From: SZUA-37 sp964472525
GTDB lineage: Bacteria; Pseudomonadota; Gammaproteobacteria; UBA6429; Thiohalophilaceae
Assembly: GCA_964472525.1 (NCBI GenBank)
Contig: CAYYLL010000015.1
Span: forward strand, 1 to 64,000
Length of the DNA: 64,000 bases
Direction of reading: 5' to 3'
How positions within the stretch are numbered: the stretch's first letter is position 1; each line of letters begins with the position of its first letter. The notes beneath the pieces were generated by a model, which saw only the letters and a list, made by a program, of their open reading frames with translations, was not told the origin of the DNA and did no database searches. Below are positions 37,046 through 46,414 of the stretch, piece after piece. The translations under genes and the position numbers were made by a program.

Positions 37046-37747
37046 TTAAATAGAGCCACCTGACTGGTCAGTAATCCATTTCAGCACTCCCAAAGTCGAA
37101 TTCACTTCACCATCAATAACATCAGCGTAGGTTTGCCAACGTTCTGTTTTTTTCTCTTTCAAAAAACGTGTCATTAATAATGTTTGCATACCCGCAGCCT
37201 TAGCACCGACTAATTCATCACTGCCCCCATCACCGATAAATAAACATGACTCTGGGTATGTAGCAGCAAGTTCAAAAACATGCTTATAAATAGCAATATC
37301 CGGCTTTTTTAAACCAATCGCACAACTAAATACACTGTGGTCAAACAATGCCGCTAACGGTGAATCTGACCAAGCCTGCACTTCTGCGGTAGAAGCGTTG
37401 GAGACGAGTATTAACTGATAATTTTGTTGCTTTAGTTGTGCAAGCCCCATCAGGACATCGTCCTGTATATGGTGGGTTAAGGCATAATTAAAACGATCCT
37501 GACGTTCGTTAACGGCTTGTTGAATTAACTTATGCGAAATAGAAGGATTATGGTTATGAATCAGCGTTTGAATCACATCAAAGGCTTCAGTTGGTTGGCA
37601 AATTTCATGGTGGGCACTAAAACACAGTGCATTCCATTGCTCGCGTTCAATACCAAAAATATCGGCGGTCATTCTTCCCACTGAAAGTGGCACACTAGCA
37701 ACGTCAACCAATGTTGAAAATAAATCAAAACACAGCACTTTAATCAT
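37046..37747 (-). CDS. HAD-superfamily hydrolase
   Basis: The 233-residue protein has the four HAD motifs: FDLFSTLVD (nucleophile Asp near residue 8), LVSNAS, the motif III lysine in GLKKPD and FIGDGGSDELVGA (metal Asp). The DLFST spelling and a helical cap place it among C1 haloacid-dehalogenase or phosphatase-like enzymes. The substrate cannot be predicted. The gene begins 27 bases behind the YfaZ-like gene, in the same direction. Confidence 0.9.
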   Translation of the reverse strand: MIKVLCFDLFSTLVDVASVPLSVGRMTADIFGIEREQWNALCFSAHHEICQPTEAFDVIQTLIHNHNPSISHKLIQQAVNERQDRFNYALTHHIQDDVLMGLAQLKQQNYQLILVSNASTAEVQAWSDSPLAALFDHSVFSCAIGLKKPDIAIYKHVFELAATYPESCLFIGDGGSDELVGAKAAGMQTLLMTRFLKEKKTERWQTYADVIDGEVNSTLGVLKWITDQSGGSI

Positions 37748-37773
37748 TAGACTTAAACTAAATCAAAGCGGGC

Positions 37774-38343
37774 TTAAAAATCAATCCTTATTCCTAAGAA
37801 AGAGCCTTTTTCAAGATCACGATCCAATACTTCATTCTTTAATTTAATATTGACCTGTTGATAACCAAAATAAATATTGGCCTGCGGCGTCATTTGATAG
37901 CTCATACTAACGCTGTACTCAGTAAAGCTCTCTGCATCAGAAAAAGTGGTCACACTAGGGGCGGTATAATAGCTCAAACCAAATCCAAAGCCCGACCAAC
38001 TTTCAGGACTTATCAACAAATCGCCTCCCAACGCAATTAAGGTCGCATTGCTATTATTGATAGTCGTATAGTACACACGCCCACCGACCGACAGTTTCAG
38101 TGCTGCGTTCTGGCTTTGATGTTGCACCAACACGCCAAAATGCACCAAAGTATTATTATTCGTACCCGTGGCTAATACACCAACTTCAACATCAAGGCTC
38201 CCAATTTCCTGCCCCCATGCTTCGGTTATATAAATAAAACGTATGCTGTCTTCACCGAGTAAGGCTCGAACACCCTGTGCTTTGAGAGGCATACTGACCA
38301 AAACCAGTAATAGCAGAAGCCCCACGCTAATACATTTAGACAT
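37774..38343 (-). CDS. YfaZ-family outer-membrane protein
   Basis: The 189-residue protein has a signal peptide (cleavage near LKAQG) and alternating hydrophobic beta strands with many aromatic turns (VYYTTINN, FGFGLSYYTAPS), ending in LGIRIDF, a typical outer-membrane barrel ending in Phe. The pattern matches YfaZ-like porin-type barrels. Function is unknown. Confidence 0.8.
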   Translation of the reverse strand: MSKCISVGLLLLLVLVSMPLKAQGVRALLGEDSIRFIYITEAWGQEIGSLDVEVGVLATGTNNNTLVHFGVLVQHQSQNAALKLSVGGRVYYTTINNSNATLIALGGDLLISPESWSGFGFGLSYYTAPSVTTFSDAESFTEYSVSMSYQMTPQANIYFGYQQVNIKLKNEVLDRDLEKGSFLGIRIDF

Positions 38344-38385
38344 AAAATTCCCTTAATCGCCCTTATCATTTTAATTAGAGTTTAA

Positions 38386-38413
38386 TGGCAAGAAACATGC
38401 ATATTTCTTGCCA
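38386..38413 (-). terminator. Hairpin between YfaZ-like and cyclic-nucleotide-domain genes
   Basis: TGGCAAGAAA (38386-38395) and TTTCTTGCCA (38404-38413) form a perfect 10-base stem with an eight-base loop. It lies 23 bases beyond the stop of the double-cNMP-domain gene on the minus strand. No clear U-run follows, so it may be a weak terminator or a processing signal. Confidence 0.55.
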
Positions 38414-38436
38414 GAAACGGGCTAAAAGGTAATTAT

Positions 38437-39357
38437 TTAGGATGGCTCGGAAGGATCACGTATGATTTGTTCAATATTATTGACCATTGATGCCGCACGT
38501 TCAGGCGTTGCGGGCAGTTCTCCAAATTGCAGCGTAATGTCATGCCGATTATGTGCGTCTAAATCGATGCGATCACGTACTTCGGGATTATCTTTAATAA
38601 AATCAAGGAACAGATCACAGTCTAGGCGTACCGCCTCAACCGGGGTAATGGCCGTTACCGATGCTGCTCGTGGTGCGCCAGTCAATATTGACCATTCACC
38701 AAAATAATCGCCAGCTCGCAACAGCGCAAGATTAATTTGCGAATTCGCAAAATTATGCGTCACCCGAGCCGTGCCATAGATCACAATATAAAGTGCATCA
38801 CCCGCTTCGCCTTCTTCTACTATCTGGCTGCCTTCGGGAATACCCACTAACGAAGAACGCTCAACCAAGTCTTGCAATGCCTCATCCGACAAATAACGCA
38901 ATGACGGTACACCGCGCAACGCTGTTTTTGTAATACGGGTTTGATAACGTTGAATAATGGCGGCACGTAATAGACGATTCTGATCAACCACTTGGGTTAA
39001 GATTTCTCCCGGAATCTCTAATAAAACAGAAGGTTTACTTACCGTAACGGTTGAAACCCGAGGTGAATTGTAAAGTGCCGATATCTCACCAAAAATTTCA
39101 CCTTGCCTTAAGTGTGCCAAAATAACGCTTTGTTCACCATCTGATTTGCTAACTTCAACTTCGCCAAAAACCAGAATAAAAACCCGATCACCTCGCTGAC
39201 CATATTCACATAAGACTTCGCCCGGTAAAACACTACGCACAACACCACGATCGAGTAGAAATTGTCGCTGTTCGACCGTGAGTAGATCACCAAAGGCCGT
39301 TTCGCTATCTAGCGCACGCTCAACGGCATTCATTATATCGGTTGCTGCATTCGTCAT
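38437..39357 (-). CDS. Protein with two cyclic-nucleotide-binding domains
   Basis: The 306-residue soluble protein has tandem cNMP-binding domains (about 20-135 and 155-275). Both show the phosphate-binding cassette with FGE and a following PR: FGEISALYNSPRVSTV and FGEWSILTGAPRAASV. The second is closer to consensus. There is no DNA-binding or effector domain, so it resembles a kinase regulatory subunit; its target is unknown. It is the fourth cNMP-fold domain in 40 kb, after those in the HDOD and rhodanese fusions. Confidence 0.9.
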   Translation of the reverse strand: MTNAATDIMNAVERALDSETAFGDLLTVEQRQFLLDRGVVRSVLPGEVLCEYGQRGDRVFILVFGEVEVSKSDGEQSVILAHLRQGEIFGEISALYNSPRVSTVTVSKPSVLLEIPGEILTQVVDQNRLLRAAIIQRYQTRITKTALRGVPSLRYLSDEALQDLVERSSLVGIPEGSQIVEEGEAGDALYIVIYGTARVTHNFANSQINLALLRAGDYFGEWSILTGAPRAASVTAITPVEAVRLDCDLFLDFIKDNPEVRDRIDLDAHNRHDITLQFGELPATPERAASMVNNIEQIIRDPSEPS

Positions 39358-39627
39358 TAAGTTCCCTCATTACTCTCAGTGTGTAGTAATCATCGGCTAA
39401 CCTACCATTTATTTTAGGACATCTTTCACAATTTTTGAGCTGGATGATAAGATTATTAGAATTAATTATATTTTTTGCGAAATCAAACAAGTCTTAACTT
39501 AATTTAAACACTTTTTAGACTGGATATTTCCCTCAATTTCTACCCAATGCTATAGTTAGGTCAGTATTATAACAAGAATAGATAACCCACCTGAATCGAA
39601 TTTTCCGGGCTAAATTTAAGTAAAAAT

Positions 39628-41082
39628 ATGTTTATTCCTATTGAGAAAAAGCCACAATGGCAAAATCCCCCTATTTTGACCATTGTCTTAATTCTGATTT
39701 GTATCGGTGCTTATTTTACTTGGCAAAATAATGACAATGAAAACGAAGCCATTGCTTTTCAATATTATATTCAGTCGGGACTTGCCCAGATTGAAACACC
39801 TGCTTATATCGAATACTTAGGACCAAAAAACGCTGACAAATTAAAACAGAAACTCGCACAACAGCCTCAACAAGCTTACCGCTTGGCTTTAAAGAGAATA
39901 ATTATTGATGGTGTATTCCTAACACAACTTGATGCACATAAAATAATCAAGCCTAGGCAACCACAATTTAAAATATGGCTACAAAAACACAACGAATTTA
40001 AACGCTTATTAAACCGCATTGTTAAATATAAATACGGTCTTAAACCTTATCAATACACCCTGAAATCTCTGGTACTCCACAATTTTCTACACGACGATAT
40101 CAGTCACTTGATTATTAATATGGTTTTTCTTTTTATGTTTGGCTTTGTCATTGAACTTGCAATAGGCCGAAGTGCTTATTTATTTGTATTTCTTGCTTCA
40201 GGAATCGCATCTGGTGCCACACTCATAGTATTAGATCCTAATTCAGCCTACTGGGTAGTCGGTGCCTCAGGTGCCATTGCGGGATTAGTCGGTTTTTATA
40301 CCTTACTTTATGGTATGCGAAAAATTCGTTTTTTTTATACCGTTATTGTTTATTTCGGTTATGTCACCGCACCGGCATTGGTGCTGTTACCCGTATGGCT
40401 AGTTTATGAATTGTTGAACCAATATCTTTTTCTTAATCAGGTTAGCAACCTGTCCCATATTGGTGGCTTATTATCAGGAGCCTTACTCGGATTAATTTAT
40501 AAACGTTACCCTCAACTGATCCATATGGAAACCATTCAGGATAATTCAGAACAGCTCAATTTTAAAAAGAAATTTCAGCAGGCTATTGAATTAGTTGCAC
40601 AGCTTGATTTTAATAAAGCCCATAAAATTTTGAATGAATTATTGATTAATCAACCCAATAATTTCGAAGTAATTAAACAACTTTACTATTTAGAAAAAAT
40701 TCATCCTGATACCGACCAATATCATGTTTTTACTCACCAACTGATTAAACTAGCCAGCGAAAAATCGGGCTATGAAGAATTAATTCATCATGTTTACAAT
40801 GAATATTCAGATACAGCCAAACCTTCCGCAAAATTCACTCCAGATCTACTCTATTATTTAGCAACCATGTTTTCAACTAATAATTATCTGGATGATGCAG
40901 AAAAAATATGTCTTTACTTACTCAAACATGATAACAATACCGACAAGCAACCCGAATTATTACTCAGTCTGATTAATGGCCTTAAAAAATCAAATCGTAC
41001 AGAACACTATCAACAATATAAAGACCTGCTTATTAACAACTTCCCAGACAGTAAACAGGCTAGAATAGTGACTGCTTATTAA
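39628..41082 (+). CDS. Rhomboid-family intramembrane protease with C-terminal TPR-like region
   Basis: The 484-residue protein has a first membrane helix (about 15-32), a long exposed insert to about residue 150, then a rhomboid core of about six helices. The catalytic serine is in VGASGAIAGLVG and the catalytic His in NLSHIGGLLSG. A cytoplasmic helical tail (about 300-484) has TPR-like pairs (ELVAQLDFNKAHKILNELL). Rhomboids cleave membrane proteins within the lipid bilayer. The large insert after helix 1 and the tail suggest substrate recruitment. The stop overlaps the convergent gene by four bases. Confidence 0.88.
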   Translation: MFIPIEKKPQWQNPPILTIVLILICIGAYFTWQNNDNENEAIAFQYYIQSGLAQIETPAYIEYLGPKNADKLKQKLAQQPQQAYRLALKRIIIDGVFLTQLDAHKIIKPRQPQFKIWLQKHNEFKRLLNRIVKYKYGLKPYQYTLKSLVLHNFLHDDISHLIINMVFLFMFGFVIELAIGRSAYLFVFLASGIASGATLIVLDPNSAYWVVGASGAIAGLVGFYTLLYGMRKIRFFYTVIVYFGYVTAPALVLLPVWLVYELLNQYLFLNQVSNLSHIGGLLSGALLGLIYKRYPQLIHMETIQDNSEQLNFKKKFQQAIELVAQLDFNKAHKILNELLINQPNNFEVIKQLYYLEKIHPDTDQYHVFTHQLIKLASEKSGYEELIHHVYNEYSDTAKPSAKFTPDLLYYLATMFSTNNYLDDAEKICLYLLKHDNNTDKQPELLLSLINGLKKSNRTEHYQQYKDLLINNFPDSKQARIVTAY

Positions 41083-42527
41083 TGACGTCCGGTTTGAGTC
41101 ACGGTTTCAAGCACATTCAGATACTCCTGTACGGCTTCAATTCCCTTATTCTGTGGATAACGTTCTAATACAAAGTGCAGTATTTTTATCGCCTTGTCGT
41201 CCTGACTAAATTGATCCGACATAATTTTGGCAACAACCAAATAAGCTTCAGGTATTTCTGAATACGCAGGGTGATCTTTGTGTAAATTATTAAGCAAATG
41301 CATCGCTAAACGGTGTTGGCTATTATTAAGAAATAGATATGCCAATTCCAAACGTTGCGAAGCTTTATCTAAAGTAATCGTCGGGTCTTCTTTATGGCAG
41401 GCCGTAAAGACCTTCATTGCTAGAGTAATTTTTTTCTCATTCATCAAACGCCCAACAAAATTAGCACAATGTATTTTTGCAGTCTCCGTATCACCTAGTA
41501 AATGCAATAATTTTTGATAATACCCTCGGGCATGCATATCACTGGGTTGTGATGCAATTAATTTTTCCAGTTGTTTTCGAGCCCGCGTATACTCACCTTC
41601 CTGAATAAGAATTTCAATATCAACCATCGCAGGCATTCTTAATTTAAAATGTGAACGACCATCGGCTTCAAGCTGACTACTTGATACTTCAACATCAACA
41701 CCAAAACCAATTTTTTCATGGTATTGATACAAAACATAACCCAGCATATTAAATATACTTAATGAAAAAAACATACCTATAAAAATATCAACGCTCAAAT
41801 AAAAGTTATGAGGAATAATCTGGTTAATATAATAAATTGCGGCTGTGGCTGAACTTAACATCATAAAAAGAAATGTATACAAAAGAACATAGGTAATACC
41901 AATACTCTTTACAATGTGGAAATGTAACTTTGGATTAAAGGCACTGCTAAAACTATGTTTAACAGCCAACACCATCACACTGGTTGGTAAGAAAAAGAGT
42001 GTCGTCGATAATGTTGCATAAAATAAATATTTAGACTCTGTTCTTAAACTATAATTATAAACCATATAATTAAGTGCAATAATCAAGAAAATATTTAATA
42101 TATGTTTAAAGGGAAGTTCTAAATCTTTGGTAATCATTTCCATTGAAAATGCCCGTGGTGACAAATAACCATGTGATGTATCTTCCAATACAACATAAGC
42201 ATATTTCATAAAAACAAGAATACTTAAAACTATCGCAAGAATACCAAACAAGGTATTCCCAAAGGCTGCAATAACGGTAATCAATAAGATCAAAACACCA
42301 ATGGGAACCGCGTTAAATGGGTACATAAAAAAATAGTGCAGGCGATGCCAAAAAGGTGATACCACATTCTCGGCACCGACAACAACTAAAGGCTTATCAC
42401 AAATAACACAACGCGGTATTTCACCCTGATGCGGTTTAACGCAATTGGTACAGAAATTAATCCGGCAAGAATGGCATGACCATCGTGCAGGTAAATCGTA
42501 GTGGTATTTGCACGCTATTTGCGACAT
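41079..42527 (-). CDS. Zinc-ribbon/B-box-like membrane protein with TPR tail
   Basis: The 482-residue protein starts with a cysteine/histidine-rich zinc-binding region (CKYHYDLPARWSCHSC, CTNC, CVIC), followed by about six membrane helices (about 70-275), and ends in TPR-like helices (about 300-480). The amphipathic repeats resemble the tail of the convergent rhomboid gene. The function is unknown; B-box-like fingers usually mediate protein contacts. It is divergent from the sulfurtransferase gene. Confidence 0.75.
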   Translation of the reverse strand: MSQIACKYHYDLPARWSCHSCRINFCTNCVKPHQGEIPRCVICDKPLVVVGAENVVSPFWHRLHYFFMYPFNAVPIGVLILLITVIAAFGNTLFGILAIVLSILVFMKYAYVVLEDTSHGYLSPRAFSMEMITKDLELPFKHILNIFLIIALNYMVYNYSLRTESKYLFYATLSTTLFFLPTSVMVLAVKHSFSSAFNPKLHFHIVKSIGITYVLLYTFLFMMLSSATAAIYYINQIIPHNFYLSVDIFIGMFFSLSIFNMLGYVLYQYHEKIGFGVDVEVSSSQLEADGRSHFKLRMPAMVDIEILIQEGEYTRARKQLEKLIASQPSDMHARGYYQKLLHLLGDTETAKIHCANFVGRLMNEKKITLAMKVFTACHKEDPTITLDKASQRLELAYLFLNNSQHRLAMHLLNNLHKDHPAYSEIPEAYLVVAKIMSDQFSQDDKAIKILHFVLERYPQNKGIEAVQEYLNVLETVTQTGRH

Positions 42528-42608
42528 AGTATTATTAACTTTCTTAGAAACTTTGCTAAAAATATCAGCCTATATATAATGGATTAACTATTCAAGCTGG
42601 ATTGCAAA

Positions 42609-43496
42609 ATGAAATACCTTTTACGCGCACTTATTGTTCTACTGCTCTCGTTCCATTCTCTTGTGTATGCGTCACCAGCAACGGTTTCCACCCAATGGCT
42701 AGAAGAACATCTGGATAATCCCAATATTGTTCTTATTGATATGTCTGACGAAACCCAATATCAGCGTTTTCATATTAAAAATGCCATACAATTGCCTTAC
42801 CGTGTTCTTAATCAAAGACTTAAGAATGATATTTCCATGAGTATTGGGCGAAGTAATATTGCCAAACTACTTGGTTTACTGGGTATATCCCCTAACAGTC
42901 ACGTTATTGTTTATGATGATACAGGCGGCCTCCATGCCGGCCGTTTATTCTGGGAACTCGAGCGTATTAAACATAAAAGAGTGTCACTGCTTGATGGTGG
43001 TCTGGTTAAATGGGTATTAGAGGGCAAACCAGTCACTCAAACACCGTATCAGCCTAAAAAACAAACAAAATACCTGCTTCCAAAACTAACATCCGATGTC
43101 CATTTAGCAAATATCAAGAATGTATTACCTGCAACACGCGCAAAAGATAGCCTGCTGATTGATGTACGTTCAAAACAGGAATATCTCGGTAATATCAAGC
43201 AACGTCGAAGTGGGCATATCCCGGGAGCGCAACTGTGGAGTTGGGATAATGCGATTGATTTTGAGAATGATTTTAAATTTAAACCTAAAAGTATTATCAA
43301 AAATGAACTTAAGAAAATCGGTTTAAGTAAAAAAACACAACCCGTTATCCTTTATTGCCATTCGGCACATCGCGCATCACAGACATATTTAACTTTACGT
43401 TATCTTGGTTTTAAAAATGTAAAAGTCTTTGACGGCTCAATGAAACAATATGCACAAACAGCCAATGCTCCTTTGACCGTAGGCCCGAAACCTTAA
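42609..43496 (+). CDS. Exported two-domain sulfurtransferase (rhodanese)
   Basis: The 295-residue protein has a signal peptide (cleavage near VYASP), an N-terminal inactive rhodanese domain and a C-terminal one with its active Cys250 in LYCHSAHRAS. This is the thiosulfate/mercaptopyruvate sulfurtransferase architecture; the HSAHRAS loop rather than the CG[ST]GVT loop points to the thiosulfate type. It transfers sulfane sulfur in the periplasm. In an autotroph it could support thiosulfate handling, but that is inference. Confidence 0.9.
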   Translation: MKYLLRALIVLLLSFHSLVYASPATVSTQWLEEHLDNPNIVLIDMSDETQYQRFHIKNAIQLPYRVLNQRLKNDISMSIGRSNIAKLLGLLGISPNSHVIVYDDTGGLHAGRLFWELERIKHKRVSLLDGGLVKWVLEGKPVTQTPYQPKKQTKYLLPKLTSDVHLANIKNVLPATRAKDSLLIDVRSKQEYLGNIKQRRSGHIPGAQLWSWDNAIDFENDFKFKPKSIIKNELKKIGLSKKTQPVILYCHSAHRASQTYLTLRYLGFKNVKVFDGSMKQYAQTANAPLTVGPKP

Positions 43497-43533
43497 GAAG
43501 AAAGACGTAATCAAATAATTTAACTAATATCAT

Positions 43534-45006
43534 TCAATCAGCCGAAACGGTTCTTTCTTTTGCCCAAAGTCGCAAGCGTTCGATAGGTTCAGCCATGATC
43601 ACCGATAACGGTTTAGTCTGCGATATTGCTTTTAATATAGCTTCGTCATTTACCACAGTATTGTTTGCATGTGCCGTATAAAATGCCGAGACAATGGCTT
43701 GTTCGATTTCAGCACCGGAAAAACCTTCTGCCTGTTTTGCCAAATCACCTATATTAAACAATACCGGGTCTAGCATACGTCGTTTTAAATGAATCTTAAA
43801 AATACTCATGCGCACTGCATGTTTGGGTAAATCAACAAAAAATATTTCATCAAAACGCCCTTTACGGATCAACTCAGGTGGCAGTGAATCAATATTATTT
43901 GCAGTTGCAACCATAAAAACTGAACTGGTTTTTTCTGCTAACCACGTTAACAAGGTGGCTAAGACTCGTTGGCTAGTACCACCATCACTTTCAGAGGTGC
44001 TTAGACCTTTCTCAATTTCATCCACCCATAAAACGCAAGGCGCCATCACTTCGGCGGTATCCAGTGCTTTGCGTAAATTCTTTTCTGTCTCACCGTGGTA
44101 TTTATTAAACAAGGCACCAAAGTCTAGATGCAATAAGGGCAAACCCCATATACCGGCAACCGCTTTTGCCGCGAGTGATTTGCCGCAACCTTGCACGCCC
44201 AATAACAACATTCCTTTGGGTGGTTTAAGCCCAGGAATTTTTTCACTAAAAGCTTGTTTGCGTTGTTTTAACCATTGTTTGACAACACTCAAGCCACCCA
44301 CATCTGAGAATTTTTCTGTTTTATACTCAAATTGTAAAATGCTACCTGCATTTAATAGTTCATATTTTACTTTTAAAACTTCAGGAATATCGGATTCGGT
44401 AATTGCACCATCATCGTAGATGGCACTACGAGCCAAACGTTTCACTTCTGTTAAGGTTAAACCAGTTAAGTTACCTAAGAGCATTTCATAAGCCTGCTTA
44501 TCGGCTTTAACTCGACGACCATTGTTCTCCTCCGACCATCTGTTTGCTATTTCTTTTACTTGCCGTGCAATTTGTTTCTTATTGGGCATACTAAGCTGAA
44601 AGCCGGCACTAAAATTACTCAACTCTTCAGGTATGCAAAGGTTATGGCTAAGTAAAACAAGCGTGCGTGGTGCATCGGCATAACTAATCGCAATGTCTTT
44701 TAATAACCGCACATGCAAAGGGTCAGCGAGATAAGGATGAAAGTCCGCCAGAATAAAAACTCCCGGGTGCAAACTGGCTTTAATATGCCCTAAAACGTCC
44801 TGAGGTTGGGCATTATGTCGCTGAGGTGAAAAACCTTCCTCCAACCGTAACAAGCCTTCGGTAATACTCCAACGGTATAAAGGAATAAATAATTGACGAG
44901 TGACCGATGTTAGTAGCTCAATCGCACGACGTTCTTCTTTTGTTTCTAAAGAAATAATCGGTACTTTTGACTGGATCAATAAGCTTAGGTCATGTGAGTC
45001 TTGCAT
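43534..45006 (-). CDS. Ycf46-like AAA ATPase
   Basis: The 490-residue protein has an N-terminal Ycf46-specific region (about 1-230, starting DLSLLIQSKVPIISLETKEE) and a AAA core. Walker A is GVQGCGKSLAAKAVAG, Walker B is CVLWVDEIEKGL, and the second region of homology is TANNIDSLPPELIRKGRFDE, with arginine finger positions intact. In cyanobacteria Ycf46 has been linked to CO2 uptake, but its substrate is unknown. The presence of prk 14 kb away makes a carbon-related role worth testing. Confidence 0.87.
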   Translation of the reverse strand: MQDSHDLSLLIQSKVPIISLETKEERRAIELLTSVTRQLFIPLYRWSITEGLLRLEEGFSPQRHNAQPQDVLGHIKASLHPGVFILADFHPYLADPLHVRLLKDIAISYADAPRTLVLLSHNLCIPEELSNFSAGFQLSMPNKKQIARQVKEIANRWSEENNGRRVKADKQAYEMLLGNLTGLTLTEVKRLARSAIYDDGAITESDIPEVLKVKYELLNAGSILQFEYKTEKFSDVGGLSVVKQWLKQRKQAFSEKIPGLKPPKGMLLLGVQGCGKSLAAKAVAGIWGLPLLHLDFGALFNKYHGETEKNLRKALDTAEVMAPCVLWVDEIEKGLSTSESDGGTSQRVLATLLTWLAEKTSSVFMVATANNIDSLPPELIRKGRFDEIFFVDLPKHAVRMSIFKIHLKRRMLDPVLFNIGDLAKQAEGFSGAEIEQAIVSAFYTAHANNTVVNDEAILKAISQTKPLSVIMAEPIERLRLWAKERTVSAD

Positions 45007-45344
45007 TATTTTTATTTTTTAGTTGTCGAGACAAATAGAATACTAACAGCAAGGCACCAGAACGCCAAAAGTGCGTTCACAACAAAAAAAGAAACCTTCC
45101 CTTTATTTTCTTAAATTCATGCCTTTGAATCAGTGCTCTGAATCTATCAATAGCCAATTAATGACTAACAGGGAAGGTGCAAGCAAAAAGGGCGCCCGAC
45201 TTTTAAGATTAAATGTGATTTAAGCATTTAAAATATGCCCTAAATTATACTCAATATTTAGAAACTGTACAGAATAAAAAAATCAAGCACTTAGCGTAAG
45301 TTTACAGAATATTAGCTTAATCTATTGATATAGAAAGAGTTTTA
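45007..45344. other. Long intergenic gap with inverted repeats
   Basis: The 338 bases between yajQ and the AAA gene hold no plausible ORF. They contain a small hairpin GAACGC/GCGTTC (45060-45065 with 45073-45078), a longer-range pair ACCTTCCCT/AGGGAAGGT (45094-45102 with 45170-45178), and GGGCGCCC at 45191-45198. On the minus strand the long-range pair ends in a T-run, which would fit an RNA of about 90 bases. The AAA gene's promoter must also be here. Confidence 0.55.
45084..45178 (-). ncRNA. Possible small RNA with terminal stem and T-run
   Basis: Read on the minus strand, ACCTTCCCT opens an internal region of 67 bases closed by AGGGAAGGT and then TTCTTTTTTT. This is the shape of a small RNA ending at a rho-independent terminator. 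No family was recognised, and 6S, tmRNA and SRP RNA consensus features were not seen. It lies downstream of yajQ and could instead be that gene's terminator. Confidence 0.3.
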
Positions 45345-45827
45345 TTAATCTCGGAAATTTTCATATTGAAGCGGAATTTCAAGATTAGCATCTTTTAAAA
45401 GTGAAATAGCCGCCTGTAAGTCATCCCGTTTCTTTCCCGTAATACGTAATTTTTCACCCTGAATCGCTGTTTGTACCTTTAATTTAGCATCCTTTATTAA
45501 TTTAATCATTTTTTTGGCATCAGCTTGCTCAATCCCCTGACGTAATTTGACTAATTGTTTTACGTCTTTGCCCAACGGGGTATGCGGCTGAACGTCCAAA
45601 CAAAAGATATCAATTCCCCGCTTGTGCATTTTATTTTGAAGAATATCAAGCATTTGCTTTAACTGAAATTCGGCTTGTGCCGTCATATTAATCGCCTCAT
45701 CCTGACGCTCAAACGTTGCATTGGCTCCCCTAAAATCAAAACGGGTGGCCAGCTCACGATTTGCCTGATCAACCGCATTGGTTACTTCGTGCATATTAAT
45801 TTCTGAAACCACATCAAATGACGGCAT
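45345..45827 (-). CDS. yajQ: YajQ-family nucleotide/c-di-GMP-binding protein
   Basis: The 160-residue protein is a textbook YajQ: MPSFDVVSEINMHEVTNAVDQANRELATRFDFRG at the start, TAQAEFQLKQ in the middle and KLRITGKKRDDLQ near the end. In Xanthomonas and Pseudomonas a YajQ protein binds c-di-GMP and acts with a transcription factor in virulence control. Here it adds to the large set of second-messenger proteins in the window. Confidence 0.96.
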   Translation of the reverse strand: MPSFDVVSEINMHEVTNAVDQANRELATRFDFRGANATFERQDEAINMTAQAEFQLKQMLDILQNKMHKRGIDIFCLDVQPHTPLGKDVKQLVKLRQGIEQADAKKMIKLIKDAKLKVQTAIQGEKLRITGKKRDDLQAAISLLKDANLEIPLQYENFRD

Positions 45828-45971
45828 AGGGACTCTCTCTTCATAATCTATAAGTGTATCGATAATTTAATTTAGTTATAATAAAGATTCATTTTGCCAA
45901 CTGGTCTATCACGATCCAGATGGTTATTTATTATACTGTTAAAAGACAAAATTTAAGGTAGTCGTAAAATA

Positions 45972-46277
45972 ATGTCAATCTCTAGAAAAGCAATTTTGAA
46001 ATTAGGAATGCTAATTTTCCTAGCCGGTTTTATCTTTACAGGTTGTACCACGGTTCCTAATATAAGACTTGCCAACCAATGCAGGGCGGGGCTCGCAAGC
46101 GCAAATGCTCAACTTGAAAAAGCAAAATTAAATGGTTTCAGCAGTCGAGTCGAGTGGACAAAAGCAGCAGCATTACTTGCCGCAGCCAAAATCCAGCAAC
46201 AGTTTAATAAATACCCTAATTGCGTCAACAAAGTTGCTCGGGCTCGCTATTATATTCGACGTAGCCAAGAAAAATAA
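45972..46277 (+). CDS. Small lipoprotein of unknown function
   Basis: The 101-residue protein has a type II signal peptide with lipobox FTGC near residue 25 (IFTGCTTVP). The remaining 76 residues are helical, with cysteines near residues 38 and 84 and a basic C-terminus (RARYYIRRSQEK). The pattern resembles small DUF4398-type or helical outer-membrane lipoproteins, but no clear family was recognised. A strong hairpin lies 87 bases downstream. Confidence 0.7.
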   Translation: MSISRKAILKLGMLIFLAGFIFTGCTTVPNIRLANQCRAGLASANAQLEKAKLNGFSSRVEWTKAAALLAAAKIQQQFNKYPNCVNKVARARYYIRRSQEK

Positions 46278-46363
46278 AATTCCAGCAAGATTAAATTTCG
46301 GCAGAGTAAAATTCCGACAAAATAAAATTCAGAAAGATAGTTTTTTCTATCACTCAAATTTAA

Positions 46364-46397
46364 AAATAAGAAACCAGCTTCGGCTGATTTCTTATTT
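46364..46397. terminator. Bidirectional hairpin terminator
   Basis: A 15-base stem with one mismatch, 46364-46378 with 46383-46397 (AAATAAGAAA-cCAGC and GCTG-aTTTCTTATTT), closes on a TTCG tetraloop. It lies between the convergent lipoprotein and DUF1269-like genes, and both strands end in T-rich arms, so it can terminate both. Confidence 0.8.
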
Positions 46398-46414
46398 GGA
46401 CTTTAATCGATTCC

